From Diplonema papillatum (Eukaryota > Euglenozoa > Diplonemea > Diplonemida > Diplonemidae), in assembly GCA_030068145.1 (NCBI GenBank), contig JAPJBO010000124.1, positions 248,001-312,000 on the forward strand: 64,000 nucleotides of DNA, given 5' to 3'. The translations under genes and the position numbers were made by a program. Each line of letters starts with the position of its first letter. Positions within the stretch are counted from its first letter, which is position 1. Of the stretch, positions 21,615 through 33,314 are shown one piece after another. The notes beneath the pieces are model-generated. The model did no database searches. It saw only the letters and a list, made by a program, of their open reading frames with translations, and was not told where the DNA came from.

Positions 21615-24385
21615 TCACCGCGGCAGGTGAAAGCGCTGCGACGCGGTTGAGCTTCCGCCGGTGATGTCCGACATGACATTGAGCGACAGCTTGTACTCGA
21701 CGGCTTTGTGAAGCTTGTGGGGGAGGAGCTTCATGGCGAACGAGGAAGAGGAGATCGGCTCCGTCACCGCGAAGCCCGTCGCGAAGAACTCGCGGTCGAC
21801 ATCGATTTCGACGCCACCCGGCACGATGCACATCGACCACCGGCACGTCACCTGGTACGGGTGCGTGACGGTACCGTAGAAGATGAGCTCCCCCTCCGGG
21901 CCCAGGACAGGCCTGGCAAGCACGACGTCCGGCGTCGGCGGTTCGGTGTCTGGCGGTTGCTCTGACGACAGCTGCGCGTAGTCCGCGGCGCCCGCCGCGT
22001 TCTGCGCCCTGAGCGTGAAGTACGCCCGCCGGGAGCGCATCTCGTCGTCTCTCTCCCGCTCCTCGCCGGGCGTCGTGCCGCGCAGCGCTTTGCCCGGCCA
22101 GAGCTCGTCCAGCACGTCGGCCAGGATCGCGTGTATGGTCGCCTTGTCGTGGCCGTTCAAGTGCTGCGCGGGGCGCACGTGGCTCTGGACCATGAAGTAG
22201 TGGCTGACCAGGGACACGACGTTGACCAAATCGTGCGTTTTCAACCCGCCCGCGGGCAGGAACTCTTGAACCGGCGACTCCGGATCCTGCAGGAGCATCC
22301 TCGTGTACGCGATCACCTCGCGCTTAAGGTCGCCATGCCCCGACGAGTCGACGCTGTACACCTGCCCGGAGCCGGGGTAGCAGCAGTGGTCGCGGTTGGG
22401 GTCCGGCTCGGTCTTGCGGACGCCCTCTGCGGCGAGTTGGTTCTCGCTGAGCGACTCGAAGGCGGCGCGGATCTTCTCGCTGTGCAGCTGGCGGACCTCG
22501 GCCGCCGTGTGGCTCAGCGGGCGGACGCCGATGCGGCCGGGCATCTCGATGGACCCGTCGTTCATCGTCAGCAGCTGCATCGGGATTCGGCTCTCGCGCT
22601 TCGGGACCGGCGCGCGGCGCTTCGCGCCCTGGGACCCGCCGAGGCTGCCGCGGTGCTTCTCGAGGTCGATCACGTGCTGCAGGCGCGACATTTCGGCCGG
22701 CATCCGCTGCTGGCCGAGCTGGTGCGAAGGGGTCGCGAGGTCGGGCACGATCTCCGCGGCGCTCTGCTCCGTCGGGATGATCTTCAAGTTGACGAACTGC
22801 AGGTCCGACGGTATCTGGCTGGGGTCCTCGAGGAGGATCCATCCTGCAGGGGTTCAGTAAGGGATTGCATTAGTACCATCGTCCCTCGGGGACTACTGAC
22901 AGGCCTTCAACTACCTGAACAAAGCACTGTGCACTTGTTGCCATTAGCTGTGCTTGTGCACGTGGACGGGGACCACCGCGAGGAGGTTGGCAACTGATTT
23001 ATATAGTACAATATAGCCAGTAAACCAGGAGGAGGGAGGTGAGGGCTACTCGAGAACCGAACAACCCACCCTTGCGGTGACCTCGACCTTGTAGGCCGCG
23101 ATATACTCCTAGCTTCCTGTTACAGGTTCCGGAGCCAGAATCTGAAGCTCCGTGTACCGTACCGTCTCTCGGAGAAGCGTTGCCCCCGGACCCCTCTATG
23201 CATCAAGTTGAAGACTCCCCAGAGACAGTGGGTGGTGTCGATTCTGAAGGAGAGGAATTGGAGTGCATAAGATCCTGTCAGCAAAACGAAGTATCACAAC
23301 GGCCCCCGAAGCAAGCTCTGTATGGACAACGCTTTGCGGGCGTTTCCACTGCGTTCGGGGGCCTAGCTGCTTCCCTCGTCGCAAACATCGTAGTGTGAAT
23401 TTGATCAAAGTAACATCAGGGCAGCCTTACAAAGACCAGCCACAGTCAACGCCGCGTGGGTGCGGGCTTTTGATATCAATCATCATGTTTCAAACCCCCG
23501 ATTGCGCGTTACCTGGAAGCACCCAGAGGGTGTCGGTGATACAAAGGTGCAGTTGCCCGCATCCATCCGGCAATTAGCTCGCATCGGGGAGGTGACGGCT
23601 ACACTCCCACCTGAACAAGGTGTCCGACACTCCATCTGACTCTCTGATGCAGCCGTGCATAGGCGTGCACTCAGCCATCACAGGTCATTGGCTGCTAAGC
23701 ACCCCCCGACCGGTCGATTTGCCACTCTTGTAGCCCTCTATTCGCCGGGCGCGTCAAGTACATGATGCTGGCGGTTGGGGATCGGAACAAAAGGGTACGG
23801 AAGCCATTTTGAGGCATAGCTGGCATCGGCCTGAGCGGGAGCACTGATCACGTACGACAAAAGAAAAAAGAAGCTGGAAATTTCGGTGATTTGTTCGATG
23901 GAAAGAGCGGCGGTACCTATTTGAGGATCTTCGTAGACGATGTCCCGGAACCCCCGTTCCGTCTCGGGGAGTTGCCGGCGGAGTTCTTCTGAGAACTCCT
24001 CGAGGTTGAGTGCGTAGAAGGAGACCCGTCTGGGGGCGAAGGAGGAGGCAGACGTGTGAAGCGGGTACACTTTGCACGTGAACAGGCGGCGCCTACTCCA
24101 CACGCGGAGCTTGATCGGCTGCTCGAATTTCGCCAAGTCGTGCTCGGCGACCAACAGCAACCACTTCTCCATCGCGTCGTCGAAGTACTCAACCTTGCCG
24201 ATGCGGATCGGAATGTTCCGGCCTCTCTGCAACCTGTTTTCGAGGATCGCGATGAGGTGCGTCGCGTTGAGCACCGACATCGACTCTTGGAACACCTGGC
24301 CGCCCACACTTTCCTCCAAGTGCTTGTCCGCAGGCCACACGACTACCCGCACGTCGGCCATCGGCATCGACGGCGAGCTTGCCAT
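21615..24385 (-). CDS. Two-exon gene of unknown function, about 565 residues
   Basis: Exon 1 is 23917-24385 and exon 2 is 21615-22843, with a 1073-bp GT-AG intron. The donor ATAG/GTACCG and acceptor CCTGCAG/GA leave phases 1 and 2, so YEDPQIG joins WILLEDPSQIPSDLQF without a break. Exon 1 encodes a compact globular-looking start (VRVVVWPADKHLEES, then IRIGKVEYFDDAMEKWLLLV, then LRVWSRRRLFTCKVYPLH). Exon 2 encodes a charged linker (about residues 165-250), a helical block (LKREVIAYTRMLLQDPESP, VSLVSHYFMVQSHV) and a beta-rich C-terminus (YGTVTHPYQVTCRW, EIDVDREFFATGFAVTEP). I do not recognise the family. The start at 24385 is the first Met of the open exon. The 3' end could extend, since a good GTGAGC donor overlaps the stop. 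Confidence 0.75.
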
Positions 24386-27300
24386 TTTGGTTCGCCCGAC
24401 TCAAACTCAACCCGCCCGGAATTCCAGCTCTCCCCCAACGAGGGGCGCCGACGGGCCTGTCGGCCCTCCTGTGCACCCCGCCTGTACTTGCAAAGTTCTA
24501 GCGGAGTTTGGTTGGGGGTGGGTTCAAAGTCAGGGTATTAGCATTCATTTCGCTTTCCGTTTTTTTTTTTGCACTTTTTTTCCTCATCAAGATCCAAATT
24601 CCGTCCAGCTGGCGGAATCAACGGAATCAATTAAAACTCCGGTGTTTTAGAGTCTCCGGGTAACCTGTGAGGCCGGGAGCCGGGTAGTGACACACTCGCT
24701 AAGATTGTGGCCTTGCGCCCACGCGCGAGTTCCAGCCACGGCAGTCCTTTCGCGGCTGTGCCGGCGGTCACCGCGCAGCAGTAGCGGCATTTCCATTTAT
24801 CTTCCGTTGTACGCAGCCGTGGTGTCGCGGCTTGGCAATGTGGTTACGGTGATGGAAACTTCCTTTCCAACTCGGTTGGCAATCGAGCTCTCAGTGGGCG
24901 CCATCAGCACGCGGGTGTCCTTCTCCAGTCCAGTTGGCTCACGCTGCGGGGGCGGCCCAGCAACGTGGCTACTGAGATCACGAATTGTTGACAGATCGCC
25001 GTCCAACGGGTTCCACACGAGAAAGGAGTTCTTGGGTTTTCAACACTGGAGGAGCTCGATTGGCTTCTGAAGAGTACTGGCTTTGGCAGCACGTGGTCGA
25101 AGATCGCATCGCTGGATGTTACAGCATGTGCTGAAGACGACCCGCTACCAGATTATGATTGGGACGGGATCACAGATGTTTTCTGGAGGAATGAGTGCGT
25201 CCGGATCCAAACGACAGAGTCTACTCGCAGGGTGAGTAGACTCTGTTGCCTTTCCTCGGAAACCAGCGCTCCGAGTTGTGATCCACCGATAATGCTGCTG
25301 GCATCACGTGGCATGCGCAGAAGCCGTTTCACGGGGAGGGTAGGCCCTCTGGGGCGACTCTCGCCCAGTGCGGGATGCAGATCTCCGAGGATCGACGAAA
25401 GCGCATGCGCAATCGCAAAGGCGCGCCAAGGGTTTGCGGGACAAAGGGAGAAAAGGACACCTCGGACTACTACCTGCGTCTTATCACACAGGTTTTTCTG
25501 AACGGTTGAAGCAACGCGACAGCGTTATGCTGGTTGGATATGCATGGGCTGGATGGCCTCTGTACTACTGCCAGCTACTGACACGGTAAAGTTCAGTTAA
25601 AAAAGAGGAAGGGTGAGTTTAGCGCTTACGTGGGCGGGGGGGAAGCGTGGATTTCAAGTGTTGGTCCAGGTAGCTACAGATGTTCTCATTCTAATATCAC
25701 CGTACACATGGTCTAGTAGGATGGACCGGCCCACATACGTGTGAAAACTTTCTTCGCGAAGACAGCGCGAAAACAACTGACGCTGCACGACAGTATCTGC
25801 GCCCGGTACGCTTTCGCTGGTATGATGAGAGTGTGTGTTTGTGAGGGTGTCTTCCTTAAAACGAGCCTCGCAGCAAGGCCCCCGGCAGGCCACTGTTCAA
25901 CGGTCTTCAGCATCGAAACACTGCGTGAACTTTCATTCTCTTTCAGAGCTCTCGAATAGCAGAAGAACTGCGGTGCTGTGCGCCCAGATTTCGCCTGCCT
26001 CTTTCGTATTTCGCAACGGTAATCTTCGGGTCGCCCCTTTTCTCGTCTGCGGCAGGCGGTGCTGTCCGCCGCTTATGCAGAACAAAGCGAACTGGCGAAG
26101 CTTTTTGGTAGCGTTCTCATATGTATCTCTCAGCAAATGTTTCGGTCTCTGGACTTGAGAACTGCAAAATACCACGCTGCCTTCCGAGAGAAAGAGAGAA
26201 AAAGAGAGCGAGAGTGAGAGAGAGAGAGGGCGTGTGCGTGTACGAGACGGCGTCCCATAAAAGTAGCAAAACTTGCCACAAAGCACGCGAAGAAAAAGCA
26301 GCGTTTGATGCGAATGCCGCCACACGCGGCGGCAATTCTTCACGTTCCGGACCATGTCCGGAGATGTTCCCTTTCGGTCGACAGCACAAGTTTCTCTGGA
26401 AGTTAGGGGATGTGTTTATCCAAAACTGGGGATTGTGGACGCCTTGTGAGCCAGTGGTACAGAAACGGTAGCTAAACTGAACCGTTGGCGGCAGAGCCAC
26501 CTGGCTGCGACGGCTGTTCCGTGACCGGGGGCGGAAAAGGCTCAGAATCAGAATGCTGTCCATCTTATCCCATCCTGTGTCTGCACGTTCAAACTAGAGC
26601 TGTCAGGCTCGCCCACCATTCTTCCCATAGCCGCGTTCTTTCCAGCGAGCACGGGGAGGAAACAACGTTTTTCGAGTCAGCAACGGGGTCATGCCTTTTA
26701 CAATTCTTCGTACTCGGGACTGGTGCTAAGGTCTTGGATTGTTTGTTTGTGCGTGCCGGTTGATCGTTTTTCCCACTTGGATTTGCCCTGTGTCATTTTC
26801 GGGTGAGGAATTCTGATCAACCACCACAACACGCTGCCAACGACAAAACAATGAAGGGCAACCCGCAAGATTGCTAGTACTAAAAACAGAATCTCTCGGG
26901 TCCGGTCAAGGAAGTCACCCAGAGCCACTGAATGTAGTGGATCATGTAAGACTACGGGAATGGACGTTGCTTTTCCACAAGGTTTGTCAGCGTCTATGCA
27001 GCCAATCTGGCCCACAGAAGTATTCATGGTAACCACTCGTTTTAGAAATTTGCACTGTTCAAACCACATTTTTGAAGTCCGAATTGAGGGCCCATCAGGG
27101 TTCCCCTGGCTTCCTCAGCCTACCCGCGACGAAAAGCTGGTCCGAATTCTGTGCGGGCGAGCTAGCGATGTGGGTTTGTCACTGCGCGCCCCCCGGTGCT
27201 TCGTTGCAGTAAAGAGACTCTCAGGTGAAGATCTTTCTCCCAGACAAGAATCGGAAAACCCGCCACTGGAGGCTAGAAGGGGAGAAACAATACAACGCAA

Positions 27301-28299
27301 CGGATTCGTTTTCTTCAACGCCTGCGCTCCTATCAGTTGTCAGTGCTTCGTACGGGCGCATTTCTTCCTTTTGGGATTGGGATTTACGGCTTCTGATGCG
27401 TTTGCGGTAGTCGTCGGCGTGCTGATGTGCAACTTACGTGACTCCAGTAGTATCCTCGAGCTTTCAGTACAAAAATGCTCGAGGACTGCCTTATGCTTAT
27501 TTCGACAGATGCAAAGTGGGTCTTTTCTGTCGAACGCTTGCGCCCGCCACTGAACCCAGATTGACCTGCGTTTCGTGTGGGCCACAGCACATTTACCTCC
27601 TTTGACATTGGACTTGTTGCGATAGTGGGGAGTCATCGGCATGCCTTGAGATTTCGCAACTGCAGTCCTGCAAAGCAGGTGCTTATTATAGCCGCATACA
27701 AAGAAAAAAGTCCCCTCCCCGAGGTCGAAGAAGGCGGTTGGGCACGTGTTCGGACAAGCGAAGCAGAGAACACCAACCTATTGCACGAAAAACGGCAGAG
27801 GAGCCCGACGTTCGCTCCGAGCCTGGGCAGGCGGGGAACACTTGGCTATTTTTTAAGCAGAACAAGCATGTGTGATGCTGGCATCAGAAGCTGAAGAGCA
27901 TCCTGCTCCGCAGCTTCTGAACAAAAGGCTCGTATGCTTCTCGGTTTACCTTGGAGTACAGCCACTGAGGGCCCGGTGTAGTTGAGGGGGCAGGGAGTCC
28001 ACGGCCCACGTAAACAAGTGTGTTCGTGTTTTTTGACCTTTTTGCCAAAGGCGGTGAGATTACTCCAGGTACAGCACCACCTCCAACATGTTGTGACACC
28101 GAATTCACGGCCAGAAGGCTGCGGAAATGCGTAAACGAACACCGCACACAGAGTTTGGCTGGCCTTCGATTGCACGCAGCTGGCCAGCCCGCAGACTACG
28201 TGCCTACGATGCTGTCGACGCAACCTTGGGACAACCGGACTGCCGCCAGACTCCCGATTCGCTTTCCTCCTTTGCAAAGACGAAAGTGAAGAAACCCTT

Positions 28300-28332
<33 letters not shown>

Positions 28333-29106
28333 AAAAAGGCTGCTGCTGCACGCAAAACGGTACGTCCTGCAGCCAGCCGCATGTCGCTGGTTTCCTAATT
28401 CAGCGCCTCTGTGTGCCGGTTCGAGGAGCCGAAGGGGTGGCACATCTTCCTGCAGCCGTCAGCTATGAGACCCGGAAGGCCGCCCCAGAATTCTCTGTTG
28501 GGGCAGAGATCAGCGCCTCGGTTGCCCTGTATGGGTTGTTCGTTGACGAGTGGAATGTTTGAAATTGGGGCGGACAACACATGGAATGTAGTGTTGTCTC
28601 AAATTCGCTTTCCCCCTCACCCTGATGCCCATAGTCACAACGGGGCCGGTTCTGGGTTTGCGCGTGTGCTTTGTGCGCCGGCGGACTGGCGCTGCAGCCA
28701 ATTGACTGGTCGTAGATAGCATCTTCCGGTGGTGGTGAGGCTTCGGTACTCCTTTCTGAGGGATCACTCGCCCCTGCAGAAACGTTAACGCGTTTTCGTT
28801 TGGGACTGGAAAGGCACCGGTGTTTCATCTGGGATGGCTTTTTGTGGCGGTCTTCCCTTTAGCTTCACGCTTTACTCAGGATGCGACCCGTGGTTTCCCG
28901 ATCGGAATCATGTCGTCGCTTTCGCCATGCATGCCCCCATCAGGTCGGGCGACTCCCTCAGACGTAAACACGGGGGAGGGTAGGTACACCTTTAAAATAT
29001 TAGATGGGTGCAACTGACCTTGTTGAGGCCTTTGGTTGCGGGCCAGTTCAATGCTCACAAGTAGTAGTAATTTTGAAGTTGATACAGCAACAATCGGTGA
29101 CTATAC
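24386..29106. other. Long gene-poor region with simple repeats
   Basis: No supported gene. It contains a (GA)-rich microsatellite at 26179-26235, a GA run at 28301-28332, and one copy of the 140-bp dispersed repeat R2 at 26741-26880. Remaining open frames are short and mutually overlapping. Confidence 0.4.
26741..26880 (+). repeat. Dispersed repeat R2, copy 1
   Basis: About 140 bp shared with 32723-32876 (same orientation) and 47066-47196 (inverted). Landmarks are GTGCGTGCCGGTTGATCG, CAACCACCA.AACACGCTGCC and GGGCAACCCGCAAGATTGCT. Confidence 0.9.
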
Positions 29107-29547
29107 CACTCATTCCACGAAAAAGTGTCACAGATTTCGGCTTTTTTCGGATTTCTGCCGAAAATTTCCATCTGCAAGTCCGAAAATGGTCGGTTTCGAG
29201 ATTTGGACACGTTTGAATCCGTTATGGACAGGGCTTTCCGAATATCTGGTCGGATCCCCACCCAAAGCGGGACTCGAACCGGCGACCAAAAGAGTCATTG
29301 GTGAGTGCACTGACGGCTATGCTACTTGTGCCAAAAATCCGAAAATATTTTTCTCTTCTTCCGTCGCAAACCACCAAAATGGTCGCTGGTTCGATTCCTC
29401 GGGGCGTCGAGCGTTTTGGAGCTCGTAGTGCGTGTTCTGCTTTCAGTGGTGGTGTAGCGGGGGTCAAACCGCAGACTTCCTGACGGGGCACGCGAACCAC
29501 CGGAAGGATGGTTCAAATACCGAAAATGAAATCGCCCGCGTTTTTTT

Positions 29548-29622
29548 AGCCCGTGGTCTAACGGGTAGCACGCCCACTTGTGGTACTGGGGGTACTTGGT
29601 TCGATTCCTGCAAGGAGTGTTT
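29548..29622 (+). pseudogene. tRNA-like sequence, possibly derived from tRNA-His(GTG)
   Basis: The order D-arm-like GTGGTCTAACGGGTAG, anticodon-loop-like TTGTGGT and B box GGTTCGATTCC has tRNA spacing and resembles eukaryotic tRNA-His. The T stem and acceptor stem are not maintained. A run of T follows at 29620, which could end Pol III transcription. It lies inside the TIR element. Confidence 0.45.
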
Positions 29623-29650
29623 TTTTTGAGGACCGAAAATCGGCCCAAAA

Positions 29651-29745
29651 ACGTCTAAAGTGCCATCTGGTGGTCAGATTCTTGGCTATATCGAGTTCCA
29701 AAAAGGTGCCGATACTTGCCGTGGATAGCTCTTTCCATCCCAAAA
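29651..29745 (+). repeat. Dispersed repeat R3, copy 1
   Basis: About 90 bp at roughly 80 percent identity to 61309-61405 in the same orientation (AAGTGCCATCTGG, GGCTATATCGAGT, GGATAGCTCTTTCC). It forms part of the interior of the TIR element at 29107-29832. Confidence 0.85.
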
Positions 29746-30057
29746 AAAATTTCCGGATTTTGCTCAAAATTTGACCTGAACATGTCGGATATGAGGAAGC
29801 AAAATCTGTGACACGTTTTCGTGGAATGAGTGATACACTGCACGGGTCGCCACCGACTCAAGTAGTAGTGGATTGTGCTTGATACGCAGCAACAACCTGC
29901 AGTAGAAAAAAGTGACGTGGCTCTTATTATTTACGCACAGCTGGTTTGTTTGTGCGTATGTGCTATCACCTGTATGGTAATTTCCACAGTACGCTGCCAA
30001 CCGTCATTTTTTGATAATGACAACCGCGGTTGTTACCATAAAAAAAGGATTGTGGCG

Positions 30058-31614
30058 TTAATTCGGCAAGTCTGGAAGAAGAACTGTGAAAACAGGTTTT
30101 TGCCTAGAGGCTTTTCGTGTTATTTTGCAAATGCTTTGAGCTATCTTCGTGTGGAACCAAGCAAATATTTGCAAGCAAGCGGCGCCAGTCGGCCGCTTTG
30201 GGGCGGCGCCAAATCCGGGTGCAGCAAGCAGCGGCGGCACGTGGGCAGCATTTGTACGTCGGGGTGGTGGGGCGGCCGAAAGCATCAACGCCAGCAATGG
30301 AAAGATTTGGTAAACGCATGCCTTGAGGTAGTTCCACGCACAGCCTCCTGCGATGTACACGAACCCGGTGACGAAGAAGATGATGAGGAACACGCCCCCA
30401 CCGGTCAAACCTCCGTCGTCCTTTGGCGCTGGGGTCAGAGGTTCTTCGGGCGTGATTTCCTTGGGGACCACCTCTTCGGGCGTCGTTGCAGGGACGAGTT
30501 CCACAGGGGTAACCTCTTCCGGAACTGCATTTGGGACGACCTCGATAGGAGTAACCTCTTCCGGAACTGCGGAATAGCACAGCTCGCGCGTCGCTGTTAC
30601 GTCTCGGACGAAGCTACAAGTGCTGTCATCCTGTTTCATCAAGAAGTCTATTGTATCGTTCCCGGCTGCAATATCGCCAACGGTCAGAATGGCGCAGATT
30701 TCACCTTGACAGTTCTGCATGTCGGTCCAGGATATCGGGTCAGTCGTAGTACACTCATCACGGACTTCAACTACCACGCCGCATTCCTGTGCATGAGTGT
30801 GGGGTTCAAGCGAATAGCATATGCACTTAGCATCGTGCGCGCACGTTGGCAAAAGTTCTGTCAGGGTCGATCGTAGGTGGTGAGTTTCGGGTTTATTACA
30901 GTCTGTCCGGCTCGAACATACTTTGAACTGGATATGCAGCAACGATTGACGGTAGACTGCACAAGAGTAGTAGTAGCAGTAGTTTGAACTTGATATGCAG
31001 CAACAATCTGTGATGATAGACTGCACGAGCCGCCGTAGTATGCGTCCTTCTAACCAGTCAGGAAGAAGAACGGAGCAATGTTTATTCGGGTGACTTAAAG
31101 GAGCCGCTTGAGCGGCGCCGATACGAGCGCACACAACAGCGGTGACGCGTCGGCAGCATTTGCACTTCAGGATGGGGCCGCCAGCAGCTCGAACAAAACA
31201 GTACCCCACCCGAGAACGGCGCTCTCAGATCAGTGCGGTTGGCCTTACTAAAGTTGGCTATCTTAGCGCAAGATGACGTTTCCAAAGTGCTCCTCAAATT
31301 CCTTCCCTTGGGGCAAGCGCGGGCATTCTTCCTTTTTCGTCCTTTTTTGTCCTTAACCCCGGGAGGATCAACCCTCAGAACCCCTAAAACGACACTTTCG
31401 CTTGAAACATGTGTGATATGCATGTAGTGTTGACGTGTGGGATGTGATGTGATGTGGGTTGACCCGTATTGTGTGTGAACTGCGAGTGATTTGGATCGTG
31501 GTGCGTGATAAGATCTTGTAACCGGCGATGGAGCTGAGAGAAGCATACGTTAGCGAGGACGAGGAATGGAAGCACGAGTGCCACCAAGAACGCGGGGTGC
31601 GTTGACACCTTCAT
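30058..31614 (-). CDS. Putative type I membrane protein of the secretory pathway
   Basis: A 22-codon first exon (31549-31614) reads MKVSTHPAFLVALVLPFLVL-AN, a good signal peptide, and ends at a GTATGC donor. The main exon probably begins after a TATCCAG acceptor near 30933 and runs to 30058. It encodes a Cys-rich lumenal part (CSSRTDCNKPE, CAHDAKCICYS, ECTTTDP, NCQGEIC, CSFV, ELCYS), a repeated acidic Val/Pro/Glu stretch (EEVTPIEVVP, EEVTPVELVP, EEVVPKEITP) and one membrane helix (GGGVFLIIFFVTGFVYIAGG, about 30320-30385). The helix and its GGG lead resemble Atg27 / mannose-6-phosphate-receptor-like sorting proteins, and a weak link to that group is an inference. Which acceptor is used, and whether the signal exon belongs to this copy or to a lost tandem copy, is unclear. 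The frame upstream of 30935 is likely intron. Confidence 0.55.
31095..31205 (-). pseudogene. Truncated duplicate of the membrane-protein tail
   Basis: Reads GGPILKCKCCRRVTAVVCAR, matching in part the sequence at 30185-30290 (PTYKCCPRAAAACCTRIW in an alternative frame); at DNA level the blocks ACAAATGCTGCC and GGCGCCG align over about 100 bp. It sits 5' of the surviving gene and marks a collapsed tandem duplication. Confidence 0.6.
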
Positions 31615-33215
31615 TTTTCTTGTTTGCGTGCCCTGTCCCTGAAGTGGGTTCGGTTGCTTCATTCTCTGCGCGCGGCTCGGCAAGAGGAGGCTTGTTTGCA
31701 AGGATCACAACCCCAAGGTCAGCTCGTTGAGGGCGGGACTTGGAAGAATCCCCACCCAGCGCAAAGCAGCGAGGCATCTTTTGTTGCGCTGATTGTAGCC
31801 ACTCGTCGTACAGGGACTCGCCTTTCCACGGGCGAAGACAAGGCTAGGTGCTTCCAGGTTTGCGTATGGATGCGTTCTCGAGTACTTCCTCCGAAGCAGC
31901 AGACACTCGAGCAGTAAACTTACCTTTGTAAAGAAGTGCGTAGTTTGGTTGTGAAGACGAGAATGAAACAATTGCTGGCCAGAAGACTCTGGCCGGATGC
32001 ATGCAAAGTGCCCCCTTTTCTTCCCCTGCGTTTCGCTTGCGAATCGAGTCTCTTTCGTTCTCGGCGAGCGCATGCGGGAAAAAAACGGCTGAGAGACGAC
32101 CTCAGCAGAGAAACGCGAGAGTGGTACGGGAAAAGAGGCACGAGAAGCAGAAAGACCGACCTAATGAACTGCCGTTGGTAGACACACAACAAAGGAAACG
32201 AGGAATGGGGTGGGGGGCAGGAAAATGCTGTTTTCTGAGGTATCCGCCTGGCACTACATTTCCCGTTACCGGCGGCTGGTTCTTGCCGGGGGTCGAAACC
32301 AACAGGTGGAATCTCTCGGTGAGAAAAAGCGTGTGGGTGGGGGGGGGGGGATGACGAGATTTCCTCTTTTCCTTGACTTGGTTGGTACGGACAATTCACA
32401 TTTGCTCTCTGGAGTTTTCGTTTCCTTTCTTTCCATCTTTCGATGCACTCTCTCCCTGGCACGCTGGGTCGTGCCAGTATCGGTCCAACCGACGGTCCTA
32501 ATTGGGATACTTCTCGCTACGCAGTCAGAGCAACGCCGAAGAGACAGACGCCGGTCTGGTGACGACGCGGGTTCGGGAGGCTCATCCCGTTCCAGTACAT
32601 TGCGATAAGGTGAGCGTGGCACACATAGCTACTCACCGGGCACGACAGAACAACTTCGGTGGATCGGTTCCCTATTCCACCGAACCGAGCCCTGCCCATG
32701 AGACACAGGAACAGACGGGCTTCGTTTGTTTGTGCGTGCCGGTTGATCGTTTCCCACTCGTATTTTTACCCTGATTAATTTTCAGGTTAGAAATTCGGAC
32801 GAACCACCAAAACACGCTGCCTGCGGCTGTTTTTGCAAGATACAGTGTAGGGCAACCCGCAAGATTGCTGGCATCACAAAAGCTCCCGGTCTTGGCGGCG
32901 TCGACGCGGGTTCGGAAGGTTCGTCGTTCCCCCGGTTCGTTGTTATACTACGCCACAACAACGTGTGCGCGCGCGTCGCGCGCTGGCTGCCCTCCCACTG
33001 GCCCACCGACAGACATGACAATGCAGTCGCGGGCTCTGCTACGAGGGAGGGGATAGCTGCCGGCGAAGCCGCTGCGCGCCCCTCCGGCCAGCAATCGGGA
33101 GGCACTGGTTGATGCTGCGCGCATCCCAGGGCCATCCCGCGCGGTCTCGGAAGCCGACCCCCGCCGACCGTTTTCAGCTCCAGTGTTTCAGGAACCAATG
33201 GACCGCACGCCGCGA
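31615..33215. other. Spacer between membrane protein and CFAP45
   Basis: No supported gene; overlapping short frames only. Contains R2 copy 2 (32723-32876). A poly-G run lies at 32338-32350. Confidence 0.4.
32723..32876 (+). repeat. Dispersed repeat R2, copy 2
   Basis: Same orientation as the copy at 26741-26880 and somewhat diverged from it, with an extra GC-rich piece before the GGGCAACCCGCAAGATTGCTG end. Confidence 0.88.
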
Positions 33216-33314
33216 TCACTTCGTCGGGCGCAGCGGCTCCATGTTCTTCTTCTTCAGGAGCTCGCTGTAGTACTTCTCAGGCACCGCGCATGTCTTGAGC
33301 TCGCCAATTTTGCG
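33216..33314 (-). CDS. CFAP45: CFAP45 exon 4 (C-terminus)
   Basis: Acceptor CACTCACAG, then RKIGELKTCAVPEKYYSEL and a stop at 33216. It is too short to stand out as an ORF and is recognised by the family-typical PEKY...L end and by phase 0 continuity with exon 3. Confidence 0.88.
   Translation of the reverse strand, partial: RKIGELKTCAVPEKYYSELLKKKNMEPLRPTK

Larger units (their letters stand above)
29107..29832. mobile_element. Non-autonomous TIR element carrying several tRNA-like modules
   Basis: The ends are inverted repeats of 31 bp with one mismatch, starting CACTCATTCCACGAAAA on both strands, and the element is flanked by ATAC (29103-29106 and 29833-29836), a likely 4-bp target duplication. 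No transposase fits in 726 bp. Inside are four tRNA B-box-like motifs: CCGGTTCGAGTCCCGC on the minus strand (about 29265-29285), and GGTTCGATTCC (29387-29398), GGTTCAAATACC (29510-29521) and GGTTCGATTCC (29598-29608) on the plus strand. The minus-strand module also has an A-box-like TAGCATAGCCG, and the last plus module has GTGGTCTAACGGGTAGCAC. Acceptor stems do not pair well, so these are decayed tRNA-derived sequences and not functional tRNAs. Confidence 0.75.

Noticed and set aside
22131..22997. 288-residue plus-strand ORF
   Set aside because: Antisense to exon 2 of the two-exon gene; that strand has splice-phase support, this one has none.
29107..29832. Functional tRNA genes
   Set aside because: B boxes and some A boxes are present but acceptor stems do not pair and T stems are imperfect, so they are treated as tRNA-derived relics.
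30058..31209. Full 383-residue frame as the membrane protein
   Set aside because: Its first 90 residues run through a duplicated tail fragment and repeated AGTAGT tracts; an internal acceptor plus a separate signal exon fits better.
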